Assembly (NCBI GenBank): GCA_004357015.1
Contig: SMXE01000132.1
Coordinates: forward strand, 1 to 7,197
DNA: 7,197 bases
Source: Caldithrix sp.
GTDB lineage: Bacteria > Zhuqueibacterota > Zhuqueibacteria > Oceanimicrobiales > Oceanimicrobiaceae
Reading direction: 5' to 3'
Shown here: piece by piece, positions 1-6,670 of the stretch
Layout of the letters: each line of letters starts with the position of its first letter
Numbering within the stretch: the first letter of the stretch is position 1
Program-made: the position numbers and the translations under genes
Notes under the pieces: model-generated
Databases searched by the model: none
The model's input: only the letters and a program-made list of their open reading frames with translations
Told to the model about the DNA's origin: nothing

Positions 1-37
1 GTGGTATTTATTTTGGTAAAAATTACGGAGTAGCATC

Positions 38-1306
38 ATGTCTAAGAGAAAAATCGTTTTGTCTTCGATCGTGTTCGTGGTTGTTCTTGCTATTGTTTTA
101 GTGCTCAATATCGGCAATAGTGGCAGCGATGAGATTGAGGTTCAAACTGCCAATGTCGAGCGCGGCAAGGTTGTACAGATCGTTACTGCAAGTGGCAGAA
201 TTCAACCCAAAACGCAAGTGAAAATCAGCGCTGACGTTGCGGCCAAAATCACTCGCCTCGAGGTAAGAGAAGGCGACTGGGTTGAGAAAGGCCAGTTTCT
301 GGTTGAGCTGGACCGCGAGCGCTTTCTGGCCTCAGTTGAAAGAGCAGCGGCAAACATGCGCTCTACGGAATCCAATGCCGAGCTTGCGAGGGAAAATATG
401 CTCAAGACGCAGAAGGATTTTGAGCGAACAAAAGAGCTTTTTGCCAGGAAACTTGAGTCGCAGGCAATGCTTGATCAGAACAGCGCAGCCTATCAGGTGG
501 AGAAAGCCAGGTACCAGTCTGCCTTGGATCAAGTGGCGCAATCGAAGGCGTCATTGAAGCAAACGCGGGATGACCTTTCAAAGACGACCATCTACGCACC
601 CATGGCTGGAACAATCAGCGAGTTAAACAAAGAGATCGGTGAAATTGCCCTTGGCTCACAATTCCAGGAAGATGTTATTATGGTCATTTCGAATCTTTCA
701 GCGATGGAGGCGCTGGTTAATGTGGATGAAAACGACATCGTTGCGGTAGCAGTCGACGACACAGCAACAATCGAAATTGACGCGATACCCGACCGGACTT
801 TTCAGGGCGTGGTGACTGAAATTGCCAGCAGCGCGAAAATAACCGGTTCCGGCTCTGCGGACCAAAAAACAGAGTTCGAGGTCAAGATTTCAATCCTCAA
901 TCCCGGCGACAAGCTTCGGCCGGGCATGACAGCCAGCAGCGATATCGTCACAGATACCAAAGAAGATGTTATCAATATCCCGATTCAATGTGTTGCGGTG
1001 AAGACGCCAGAACAGTTGGAATTGAAGGCGGGCGAAGATGGCGACGCCATTGCAGCTACATTGCCCGATGAAGAAAAGTATGCAACTGACAGGGATGGCT
1101 TTGTAGAGGTGGTTTTTGTAATAAATGACGGAGTCGTCAATGCTAAGCAGGTCAAGACGGGTATTCAGAGTGAAACACACATAGAAATTCTCGATGGAAT
1201 TGCAGAAAAGGCTGAAATTGTAACAGGAAGTTACCGCGCCATAAGTAAAGATCTCAAGAACGGCTCTGCTGTTGTTGTCGATAACAATCCCGAGAAAAAG
1301 AACTAA
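38..1306 (+). CDS. MacA-like periplasmic adaptor (HlyD/membrane fusion protein family) of an ABC export system
   Basis: This 422-residue adaptor should bridge the inner-membrane ABC permeases encoded downstream to a TolC-like outer-membrane channel. An uncleaved-looking hydrophobic anchor spans about residues 6-24, with no lipobox cysteine. The first half of the lipoyl (barrel-sandwich) domain is at about 57-92, a long alpha-helical hairpin at about 93-182, the second lipoyl half at about 183-220 (APMAGTI), a beta-barrel at about 221-305 and a membrane-proximal domain at 306-415. R130, L134 and S141 at the hairpin tip fit the R-x3-L-x6-S pattern known for TolC docking in MacA/AcrA. An acidic insertion at about 323-352 interrupts the membrane-proximal domain. 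The ATG is preceded by GGAG at 27-30, seven bases upstream. The ATPase gene starts 36 bases after the stop, so the genes form an operon. The substrate (macrolide, peptide, lipid or other) cannot be read from the sequence; I withhold the symbol macA for that reason. Confidence 0.93.
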   Translation: MSKRKIVLSSIVFVVVLAIVLVLNIGNSGSDEIEVQTANVERGKVVQIVTASGRIQPKTQVKISADVAAKITRLEVREGDWVEKGQFLVELDRERFLASVERAAANMRSTESNAELARENMLKTQKDFERTKELFARKLESQAMLDQNSAAYQVEKARYQSALDQVAQSKASLKQTRDDLSKTTIYAPMAGTISELNKEIGEIALGSQFQEDVIMVISNLSAMEALVNVDENDIVAVAVDDTATIEIDAIPDRTFQGVVTEIASSAKITGSGSADQKTEFEVKISILNPGDKLRPGMTASSDIVTDTKEDVINIPIQCVAVKTPEQLELKAGEDGDAIAATLPDEEKYATDRDGFVEVVFVINDGVVNAKQVKTGIQSETHIEILDGIAEKAEIVTGSYRAISKDLKNGSAVVVDNNPEKKN

Positions 1307-1342
1307 GCGATTTTGCAAGCGACCATAAATTAAGGTAATGAG

Positions 1343-2056
1343 ATGGCTTTAGACATACGTAGTATCAGCAAGACTTATGTGATGGGCGTGGAGGAAGTTC
1401 ATGCGTTGCAAGACGTTTCCCTGAGCATTCAGAATAATGAGTATATTGCGATCATGGGTCCGTCGGGCTCGGGCAAGTCGACGATGATGAATATGATTGG
1501 ATGTCTGGACACTCCGACCACGGGAGAATATTATCTTGAAGGTGAGGACGTCAGCAAGATGAACGATGACCAGTTGGCTGAAATCCGCAACCAAAAGATT
1601 GGCTTTGTGTTTCAGACGTTTAACCTGATCCCGCGGGTGAATGTTTTTCATAATGTGGAATTACCTCTGGTCTACGGCGGCATCCCCACCGCAGTTCGGT
1701 CAAAGATGACAGAGGAGGCTATCGAAAAGGTAGGTCTGCAAGACCGCAAGACACACAAACCAAATGAACTCTCGGGTGGCCAGCGTCAACGTGTGGCCAT
1801 TGCCAGAGCGTTGGTCAACAAGCCGTCGATAATCCTGGCTGATGAACCGACAGGCAATCTGGATAGTGCGACGGGAGAGGAAATCATGGCGATATTTGAT
1901 GACATGCACAAAGAGGGCAACACCATCATTCTGGTTACCCATGAAACGCATGTTGCTGAACATGCCCATCGGATCGTGAAACTAAAAGACGGTAAAATCG
2001 AATCTGACGTCCTGGCGCCGCGCGCCAATGGCGCTGCCCAGACTGTCCTCAACTAG
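1343..2056 (+). CDS. ABC transporter ATP-binding protein, MacB/LolD type (stand-alone ATPase)
   Basis: This 237-residue cytoplasmic ATPase powers the export complex. All ATP-hydrolysis motifs are intact: Walker [10 protein letters not shown] at 39-47, Q-loop Q91, signature LSGGQ at 143-147, Walker B IILADE at 163-168 with catalytic E168, D-loop GNLD at 171-174 and switch histidine H200. The phrase '[11 protein letters not shown]' around the Q-loop and '[11 protein letters not shown]' after Walker B are typical of the MacB/LolD/FtsE branch. The protein ends with a short variable tail after residue 220. In E. coli MacB this domain is fused to the permease; here it is separate, as in LolD- or YknY-type systems. 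The ATG follows AAGGT at 1332-1336 with six bases of spacing. It lies 36 bases after the adaptor gene and ahead of two permease genes, so one ATPase gene probably supplies both copies of a dimer. Confidence 0.96.
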   Translation: MALDIRSISKTYVMGVEEVHALQDVSLSIQNNEYIAIMGPSGSGKSTMMNMIGCLDTPTTGEYYLEGEDVSKMNDDQLAEIRNQKIGFVFQTFNLIPRVNVFHNVELPLVYGGIPTAVRSKMTEEAIEKVGLQDRKTHKPNELSGGQRQRVAIARALVNKPSIILADEPTGNLDSATGEEIMAIFDDMHKEGNTIILVTHETHVAEHAHRIVKLKDGKIESDVLAPRANGAAQTVLN

Positions 2057-2095
2057 CCTTATTTGTTCATGAACCGAGAAAAAAACATAAAAAAA

Positions 2096-3331
2096 ATGAA
2101 AGCTTTATACGACACCACAGAGTCTCTTAAAATAGCCCTGGCGGCCATCAAAGCCAACAAGTCCCGAGGCGTCCTGACGACTTTGGGAATCGTGATTGGC
2201 ATCCTGGCAGTGGTGACGACCATGACGGCGGCCAATGGATTGGGCAACACGTTCAAAGAAAGCATTTCCGCGCTCGGTTCCGACGTGCTGTACGTCTCGC
2301 GGCGGCCCTGGGTGATCAGCGGGAACTTCTTTCAGTTTCGGAACCGGAAAAATCTGCAACTGAAAGAAGCAGAAAAACTGCAACAGCGCTTGCGAAACGC
2401 CATTGCCATCAATCCCACGACCAATACCACCAAGAATGTAAAGTATCGATCCACTGTTCTGGAGAATATCACCATTATCGGAACAACCGATAAACACATG
2501 ATGGTGTCCGCATCCGTACCGGAGACTGGCAGATTCCTGACCTCCTTTGATGTGCAATTCAAAAGAAACGCTTGCGTGATTGGTGCAGAGATCAAGGAGC
2601 ACCTCTTCGAAAATGTGGATCCGATTAACAAACGGATGAAAATTGGCCGCTACAATTACCGCATTATCGGTGTGATGGAAAAGCAGGGCAGCGCCGGTTT
2701 TTTTGGCGGGCCCAATTTCGACCGGCAGATTTTTGTGCCCATCACTTCCTTCATGAAATCATTTGGCAGCAAGAATCGTGATTTTAACATTGCAGTTAAG
2801 GCGCGGCCCAACGTCAGCCTGGAAGATTTTGAATACGAAGTCGTGGGTGAAATGCGGAAAATCAGAAAACTCAAACCCACTGACGATGACGACTTTTCAA
2901 TCAATCAGATGAATCAGCTCGTGGGGGCCTATAACAATGTCATGGGCGTGGTGGTCTTGATTGGGCTGGTGATTACCGGCATTTCACTCTTTGTCGGCGG
3001 TATCGGCGTGATGAATATCATGTTCGTTTCGGTAACTGAACGGACGCGGGAGATCGGCATCCGCAAGGCAATCGGTGCAAAAAGGCGTGCCATCCTTACA
3101 CAATTCTTGTTCGAGTCTTCGACGATTTGTCTGATCGGTGGCGTTATCGGCCTGGTGCTGGCCTTTGGTGTAACCGCGCTCATCAGTAAGTTTGTGATGC
3201 CGGCCAGCATTTCCATGCCAATTGTTGTAGTTGCGATTTTGGTTTCCATTATGACGGGCATCCTATCCGGGCTTATTCCGGCTTTCAAAGCTGCAAAACT
3301 CAACCCGATAGAAGCCCTCCGTTATGAATAA
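2096..3331 (+). CDS. MacB/FtsX-type ABC permease, first of two
   Basis: The inner-membrane subunit (411 residues from this start) has one N-terminal membrane helix at about 25-45, a large periplasmic MacB-PCD domain at about 46-280, and three C-terminal helices at about 283-310, 340-365 and 374-396. The cytoplasmic stretch at 312-330 (SVTERTREIGIRKAIGAKR) is the strongly conserved loop expected to contact the ATPase. The end 'NPIEALRYE' is a family hallmark. In E. coli MacB this architecture transmits ATP-driven movement to the periplasmic adaptor rather than passing substrate through the membrane. The start is uncertain: TTG 2063, ATG 2069 and ATG 2096 are all in frame and none has a good ribosome-binding site. 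ATG 2096 is chosen because it aligns best with the N-terminus of the second permease. A-rich runs surround it. C160 lies in the periplasmic domain. Confidence 0.93.
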   Translation: MKALYDTTESLKIALAAIKANKSRGVLTTLGIVIGILAVVTTMTAANGLGNTFKESISALGSDVLYVSRRPWVISGNFFQFRNRKNLQLKEAEKLQQRLRNAIAINPTTNTTKNVKYRSTVLENITIIGTTDKHMMVSASVPETGRFLTSFDVQFKRNACVIGAEIKEHLFENVDPINKRMKIGRYNYRIIGVMEKQGSAGFFGGPNFDRQIFVPITSFMKSFGSKNRDFNIAVKARPNVSLEDFEYEVVGEMRKIRKLKPTDDDDFSINQMNQLVGAYNNVMGVVVLIGLVITGISLFVGGIGVMNIMFVSVTERTREIGIRKAIGAKRRAILTQFLFESSTICLIGGVIGLVLAFGVTALISKFVMPASISMPIVVVAILVSIMTGILSGLIPAFKAAKLNPIEALRYE

Positions 3332-3340
3332 GAGGTAATG

Positions 3341-4588
3341 ATGCAACTTTTCGAAGCACTCAGAATGGCATTGGCATCTATTACGGCCAATAAGTTGAGA
3401 TCGTTTTTGACACTCATCGGCATTATTTCCGGCGTGGCCTCCATCATAGCGGTGATGACCGGAATTTCCGTCATACAAAAAACCATCGAAAAGGAAATGA
3501 GTGTTCTCGGTTCTACGACCTTCCAGGTTCAAAAACAGGCGGCTGGCGGCCCGGTGAGTGAAGAAGAAAGACGGAAAATTCAGAAGCGAAGACCCACCAC
3601 AGTTGCACAGGCCAATGCGATTCGCGATCACGTCAAAACCGTCGACCTGGTGGGAGCAGAATTGTGGGATTTTGGTTTCAAAGCCAAGTACAGAAATGAA
3701 TCGACGAACTCAAATCTGACGATATGCGGCGGCACACCGGAGTATCCCGATAACAACACACACTACATTGCCCTTGGCAGGAATCTATCTCATGAAGATG
3801 TAAAAATCGGCAGAAAAGTCGTTGTGATTGGTCACGGCATCGCCGAAGAGCTGTTTCCTTTTACCGACCCGATAGAAAGGCGCATTAAGTTGGATGGCCG
3901 GAAATACAAAGTCATTGGTGTTTTCGAAGAAAAGAAGTCGGCCTTTGGCGCCGGTTACGATAATTATTGCCTCATTCCAATTACTGTTTTTCAGCGGGCC
4001 TATGGAAAATATGACAAGCGCGGCAGAGAACGGTCCGTCAATATTACGGTCAGGGCAAAGTCGCCTGAATTACTGCAAGATGCCATCGAAGAGACACGCG
4101 CAGTGATGCGCTACGAACGCAACGTCAAACCACTCGAGGAAGACGATTTCACAATCTTCAGCAACGAAAGCATGATCAAGACGTTTAACGATGTCACTGC
4201 GGGCGTAAAAGCAGGCGCTTTTGTCATCGGGATGATTGCCTTAATCGTAGCCGGTATCGGCATCATGAATATCATGTTGGTTTCGGTTACCGAGCGCACG
4301 CGTGAGATCGGCATCCGCAAAGCTCTCGGCGCCAAAAGAAAAAATATTCTCCTGCAATTTCTGCTGGAGGCAGTTGTGTTGTGCAATATTGGCGGTGTTG
4401 TGGGCGTGCTGGCCGGCTTTGGGTTGGGCAATGTCGTTTCGATCATGACCGGCTTCGAAAATGCCGTTCCACTCGAATGGGCCATCGGCGGATTGGTATT
4501 CTGTACTTTTGTCGGCTTGACTTTTGGGGTGTGGCCGGCTGTGCTAGCCTCAAGATTGGATCCGATCGAAGCTTTGCGGTACGAATAA
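3341..4588 (+). CDS. MacB/FtsX-type ABC permease, second of two
   Basis: A 415-residue paralogue of the preceding permease with the same plan: N-terminal helix at about 22-42, periplasmic domain at about 45-285, and C-terminal helices at about 291-314, 340-370 and 380-402. The ATPase-contact loop at 315-333 (SVTERTREIGIRKALGAKR) is almost identical to the first permease, as is the last block 'DPIEALRYE', while the periplasmic domains are strongly diverged. That fits a duplication followed by specialisation into a heterodimer (inference). C129 and C210 in the periplasmic domain could form a disulfide. AGAGG at 3331-3335 overlaps the previous stop codon; it sits five bases from ATG 3341 but only two from the in-frame ATG 3338, so 3341 is preferred. 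Tight coupling to the upstream gene suggests matched expression of the two subunits. A terminator follows at 4621. Confidence 0.93.
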   Translation: MQLFEALRMALASITANKLRSFLTLIGIISGVASIIAVMTGISVIQKTIEKEMSVLGSTTFQVQKQAAGGPVSEEERRKIQKRRPTTVAQANAIRDHVKTVDLVGAELWDFGFKAKYRNESTNSNLTICGGTPEYPDNNTHYIALGRNLSHEDVKIGRKVVVIGHGIAEELFPFTDPIERRIKLDGRKYKVIGVFEEKKSAFGAGYDNYCLIPITVFQRAYGKYDKRGRERSVNITVRAKSPELLQDAIEETRAVMRYERNVKPLEEDDFTIFSNESMIKTFNDVTAGVKAGAFVIGMIALIVAGIGIMNIMLVSVTERTREIGIRKALGAKRKNILLQFLLEAVVLCNIGGVVGVLAGFGLGNVVSIMTGFENAVPLEWAIGGLVFCTFVGLTFGVWPAVLASRLDPIEALRYE

Positions 4589-4620
4589 AACTCGCGAGCT
4601 AACAACGTACCAGAACCAGG

Positions 4621-4644
4621 GTCGTAGCCAATACGACTTTTTTT
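4621..4644 (+). terminator. Rho-independent terminator of the export operon
   Basis: GTCGTA (4621-4626), a five-base loop, then the exact reverse complement TACGAC (4632-4637), followed directly by seven T. Two G-T wobble pairs could extend the stem at the base. It lies 33 bases after the second permease's stop codon and has the right strand for that operon. The six-pair stem is short with moderate GC, so termination may be partial. An alternative pairing AGCCAA (4626-4631) with TTGGCT (4643-4648) would disrupt it. Confidence 0.7.
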
Positions 4645-4727
4645 GGCTAACGCCTTAGTCTCCTCCTTGCGCCGCCCCTCCAGCATTTCGACGAATTCAT
4701 CCCTTGCAGAAGGAAAGGATTCCCCTG

Positions 4728-4799
4728 ATGACTGCCATCCAAGTGCGTGATTTCTCTCCTGAAAACATCACATGTAAGCTTTGCATAAGTAAAAGTTAA
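4728..4799 (+). pseudogene. Possible remnant of an antitoxin-like gene start (23 codons)
   Basis: A short open frame begins ATG with AAAGGA at 4714-4719, eight bases upstream. Its first residues, MTAIQVRDFSPEN, resemble the opening beta-strand of ribbon-helix-helix antitoxins of the FitA/VapB kind ('M-x-I-QVRD/N-x-P-x-x'). The similarity stops after about 13 residues and the frame ends at TAA 4797-4799, so the helices needed for a functional repressor are missing. No toxin gene follows. It could equally be chance. The family resemblance is from memory, and the call is tentative. Confidence 0.25.
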
Positions 4800-4928
4800 C
4801 AAAGTACCATTTACTCTATCAGAGTGGTATTCGATATTTTCTCCGGTTTGCGCGCTGAGGATGAAATGGAACAAAACCATGAGGTTGAGCCATTTCAAAT
4901 TTCTCGGCATGTGGTGCCTCGCTATTGT

Positions 4929-4956
4929 TTCTTAAGCTTCCAGTAATACTTAAGAA
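4929..4956. repeat. Inverted repeat upstream of the symporter promoter
   Basis: TTCTTAAG (4929-4936) is an exact reverse complement of CTTAAGAA (4949-4956), separated by 12 bases. It lies about 65 bases upstream of the candidate -35 box at 5021. There is no T-run after it, so a terminator is unlikely on the plus strand. An operator for a dimeric regulator is possible, but an AT-rich eight-base match can arise by chance. Confidence 0.35.
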
Positions 4957-5020
4957 GGGTCATCTTTGGGCATAAATCAGAATGCCTGAAGAGCAAGTCG
5001 GGCGCGCGATTGCAAAATTC

Positions 5021-5050
5021 TTGACAAGGCGAAGGGGGATTCGTACCTTT
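5021..5050 (+). promoter_or_regulatory. Candidate sigma-70-type promoter for the symporter gene
   Basis: A perfect -35 hexamer TTGACA (5021-5026) is followed by exactly 17 bases and TACCTT (5044-5049), a four-of-six match to TATAAT. The TA--TTT form also resembles the -7 element seen in Bacteroidetes. Transcription from about 5057 would give a leader of about 100 bases before the symporter ATG at 5156. It lies downstream of the operon terminator, supporting an independent transcription unit. Confidence 0.6.
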
Positions 5051-5155
5051 CCGCGGTGAGCGTTCTTCCCATGAAATAGAGCAATAAATTAGAAGAATAG
5101 CATCCTTCAATGTGTCTCTGTGTTGTTCCGTGGAGAAAACAGGAAAAAGAATTTG

Positions 5156-6505
5156 ATGCCTGATGTTCGTGGAAACTGGAGTTCAAGAATTGGTTTTGTG
5201 ATGGCAGCCTCTGGCTCAGCGGTGGGCTTGGCGAACGTCTGGGCGTTTCCCTTTCGCACCGGGCAAAACGGCGGAGCGGCGTTTGTCATTATTTATCTGG
5301 TCTGCACGTTCACCATTTGCATGCCGTTCATGTTCGGTGAGATTACATTGGGACGCTTCAGCCAGAAAAACGCCGTGGGCGCCATTCGTGCGGTTAGCAA
5401 CTCACGCGCCTGGATGGGTCTGGGTGTGCTCTGTCTGGGTGCGGGATTCTTTATTCTGAGCTTCTACTCGGTGGTGGCGGGCTGGACCGTGGGCTACTTT
5501 TTCAAGATGCTGGTCGGTGACCGGACTTCCTTCCAGGCTTTTGCCTCATCGCCGGTTTTGGTCGTACCGCTGCTGGCCATCTTCCTCGCGCTGACCGTGG
5601 CGGTGGTGTATCGCGGGGTGCAGCATGGCATTGAGCGCTGGACCAAACTGCTGATGCCAGTCTTGCTTGTTCTCATCCTCGTGCTGGTCGTGCACGGCCT
5701 CACGCTGCCCGGAGCGGCCCGAGGCCTTGAGTTTTTCCTTAAACCTGATTTCTCGAAGATCACGGGTAAAACCGTTGTGATTGCCATGGGGCAGGCTTTC
5801 TTCTCGCTGAGCTTGGGTATCGGCGGCCTCCTGACGTACGGTTCATATCTCTCCAAGAAGGAAAATATCGTAAACGCAGCCGTTCAGGTGGTGGCATTGG
5901 ACACGGTCATCGCGCTGCTTGCCGGCCTGATGATTTTCCCGGCGCTCTTCTCTTTTGGACAACAACCCGCTGAAGGGCCGGCGTTGGTCTTTATCATCCT
6001 GCCTGAAATCTTTGCGCAAATGCCCATCGGCAACGTGCTCGGCGCAGTGTTCTTCCTGATGCTCACCATCGCAGGACTGACCTCAACGATTTCAATGCTC
6101 GAAATCCCGGTGGCTTATTTTGTGGACGAACGCGGCTGGCAACGCAAGAAGATTGCCTGGCTGCTCGGGGCGTTTGTCTTCGTAGCTGGACTGCCTTCGG
6201 CGCTGTCGCAGGGAGCCGTGCCTGGACTCAGCAGCCTATCATTCTTCGGCGGCAAGAGTTTTCTTGAAATCATGATTTTTCTCTGGTTTGATATTTTCCC
6301 ACCGTTGGGCGCGCTGCTGTTCAGCATTCTCATCGGCTGGGTCTGGGGGGCAGATAAAGCTGCAGAGGAGATGTCTCTTGGCAACCCAAAATTCAAACAG
6401 CCCTTTATCGGTTCCTTGTCGCAGGCCAAGATCTGGGGGTTCTTTATTCGCTATGTTTGTCCTGCGGCGATCCTGGTTATTTGGGCGAACGCCGTGTTTG
6501 GTTAA
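5156..6505 (+). CDS. Sodium-dependent transporter of the NSS/SNF family (LeuT fold, 11 helices)
   Basis: This 449-residue inner-membrane symporter should couple Na+ entry to uptake of an amino acid or related amine. The ATG start aligns with LeuT residue 1, giving matching numbers through TM1 (W8, R5, G20, A22, V23, N27); upstream in-frame GTG 5120 would only add 12 unmatched residues. Conserved features are the unwound TM1 (GSAVGLAN, 20-27), Y104 (LeuT Y108), TM6 GQAFFSLSLG (212-221; S217 for T254), D249 (for N286) and the Na2 motif AGLTS (306-310). GADK at 398-401 follows TM10. The intracellular gate R5-D324 is present, whereas the extracellular gate residues R30 and D404 of LeuT are A30 and I374. 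The chain ends after TM11, so TM12 is absent, as in other bacterial 11-helix NSS proteins. The stop codon lies in repeat-like sequence. The substrate is unknown. Confidence 0.93.
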   Translation: MPDVRGNWSSRIGFVMAASGSAVGLANVWAFPFRTGQNGGAAFVIIYLVCTFTICMPFMFGEITLGRFSQKNAVGAIRAVSNSRAWMGLGVLCLGAGFFILSFYSVVAGWTVGYFFKMLVGDRTSFQAFASSPVLVVPLLAIFLALTVAVVYRGVQHGIERWTKLLMPVLLVLILVLVVHGLTLPGAARGLEFFLKPDFSKITGKTVVIAMGQAFFSLSLGIGGLLTYGSYLSKKENIVNAAVQVVALDTVIALLAGLMIFPALFSFGQQPAEGPALVFIILPEIFAQMPIGNVLGAVFFLMLTIAGLTSTISMLEIPVAYFVDERGWQRKKIAWLLGAFVFVAGLPSALSQGAVPGLSSLSFFGGKSFLEIMIFLWFDIFPPLGALLFSILIGWVWGADKAAEEMSLGNPKFKQPFIGSLSQAKIWGFFIRYVCPAAILVIWANAVFG

Positions 6506-6513
6506 CCACGAAT
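6497..6513. repeat. Partial repeat-like sequence at the symporter stop
   Basis: TTTGGTTAACCACGAAT at 6497-6513 shares the TTAACCAC boundary seen at 6635-6642 and 7164-7171, followed by one CACGAAT heptamer (6507-6513). It therefore looks like the end of one repeat copy joined to the start of another, with the middle missing. The symporter's last codon and TAA stop lie within it. Confidence 0.5.
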
Positions 6514-6524
6514 GAATTTTTTGG

Positions 6525-6642
6525 AACCACTAATTTCCACGAATGAACACGAATAAAAAAAACTGGATTCATGTGTTCAAAGGAGTATAATTAATTCGTG
6601 AAAATTCGTGTGCATTCGTGGTTTCGTTTTTGGGTTAACCAC
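6525..6642. repeat. Palindromic CACGAAT/ATTCGTG repeat, copy 1
   Basis: The 118-base copy begins AACCAC and ends TTAACCAC. The left arm CCACGAATGAACACGAAT (6537-6554) pairs with ATTCGTGTGCATTCGTGG (6604-6621) at 17 of 18 positions across a 49-base centre, so it can form a long stem-loop. ATTCGTG occurs at 6594, 6604 and 6614, and CACGAAT at 6538 and 6548, all at 10-base spacing. About 103 bases (6541-6642) recur at 7069-7171 at close to 90 percent identity with one single-base length difference. The centre contains AAAGGAG and TATAAT (6586-6591), which could be a -10 box for the next gene, although no good -35 precedes it. The hairpin might also act as a weak terminator for the symporter. Confidence 0.85.
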
Positions 6643-6658
6643 CTAACTTGGACTAATG

Positions 6659-6667
6659 GGAGGTGAT
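6659..6667 (+). promoter_or_regulatory. Strong ribosome-binding site that decides the GxxExxY start
   Basis: GGAGGTGAT is a nine-base match to the 16S anti-Shine-Dalgarno sequence. The GGAGG core ends seven bases before GTG 6671, which is ideal spacing. It lies inside the frame opened by ATG 6656, so that ATG is very unlikely to be the true start. Confidence 0.75.
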
Positions 6668-6670
6668 GAA

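Larger units (their letters stand above)
4589..5155. other. Intergenic region between export operon and symporter
   Basis: 567 bases with no convincing intact gene. It holds the terminator at 4621-4644, a possible antitoxin-like remnant at 4728-4799, an inverted repeat at 4929-4956 and the symporter promoter at 5021-5050. Minus-strand open frames here (4647-4910, 4922-5110 and the tail of one running 4686 to 4111) lack recognisable family motifs. The stretch 4800-4920 shows nothing I can name. The roughly 100 bases between the promoter and the symporter start form a leader with no clear structure. Confidence 0.6.

Noticed and set aside
1..33. Possible end of an upstream gene (frame 1 reads VVFILVKITE then TAG at 31-33)
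   Set aside because: Ten codons are too few to identify, and another frame is also open here. An upstream gene is plausible but not supportable.
890..1318. Minus-strand open frame of 142 codons inside the adaptor gene
   Set aside because: Entirely antisense to the adaptor's conserved C-terminal half, with no recognisable domain.
2105..2602. Minus-strand open frame of 165 codons inside the first permease
   Set aside because: Shadow of the conserved permease coding strand; cysteine- and histidine-rich composition without motif.
4111..4686. Minus-strand open frame of 191 codons over the end of the second permease gene
   Set aside because: It is antisense to a clearly conserved permease C-terminus, has low-complexity composition typical of a shadow frame and no family motif. 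Only its first 25 codons lie outside the permease gene.
4781..4812. Second promoter candidate (TTGCAT, 18 bases, TACCAT) in the intergenic gap
   Set aside because: Only weak -10 agreement and no gene directly downstream; AT-rich sequence readily gives such matches.
5120..5155. GTG extension of the symporter
   Set aside because: Adds 12 residues not found in LeuT-type N-termini; ATG 5156 matches LeuT residue 1 exactly, with R5 and W8 in place.
6598..6669. Short frame starting GTG in the repeat (VKIRVHSW) after AAAGGAG, also present in copy 2
   Set aside because: The two copies differ in downstream reading and end at different points (22 versus 15 codons), as expected for a repeat rather than a conserved peptide.
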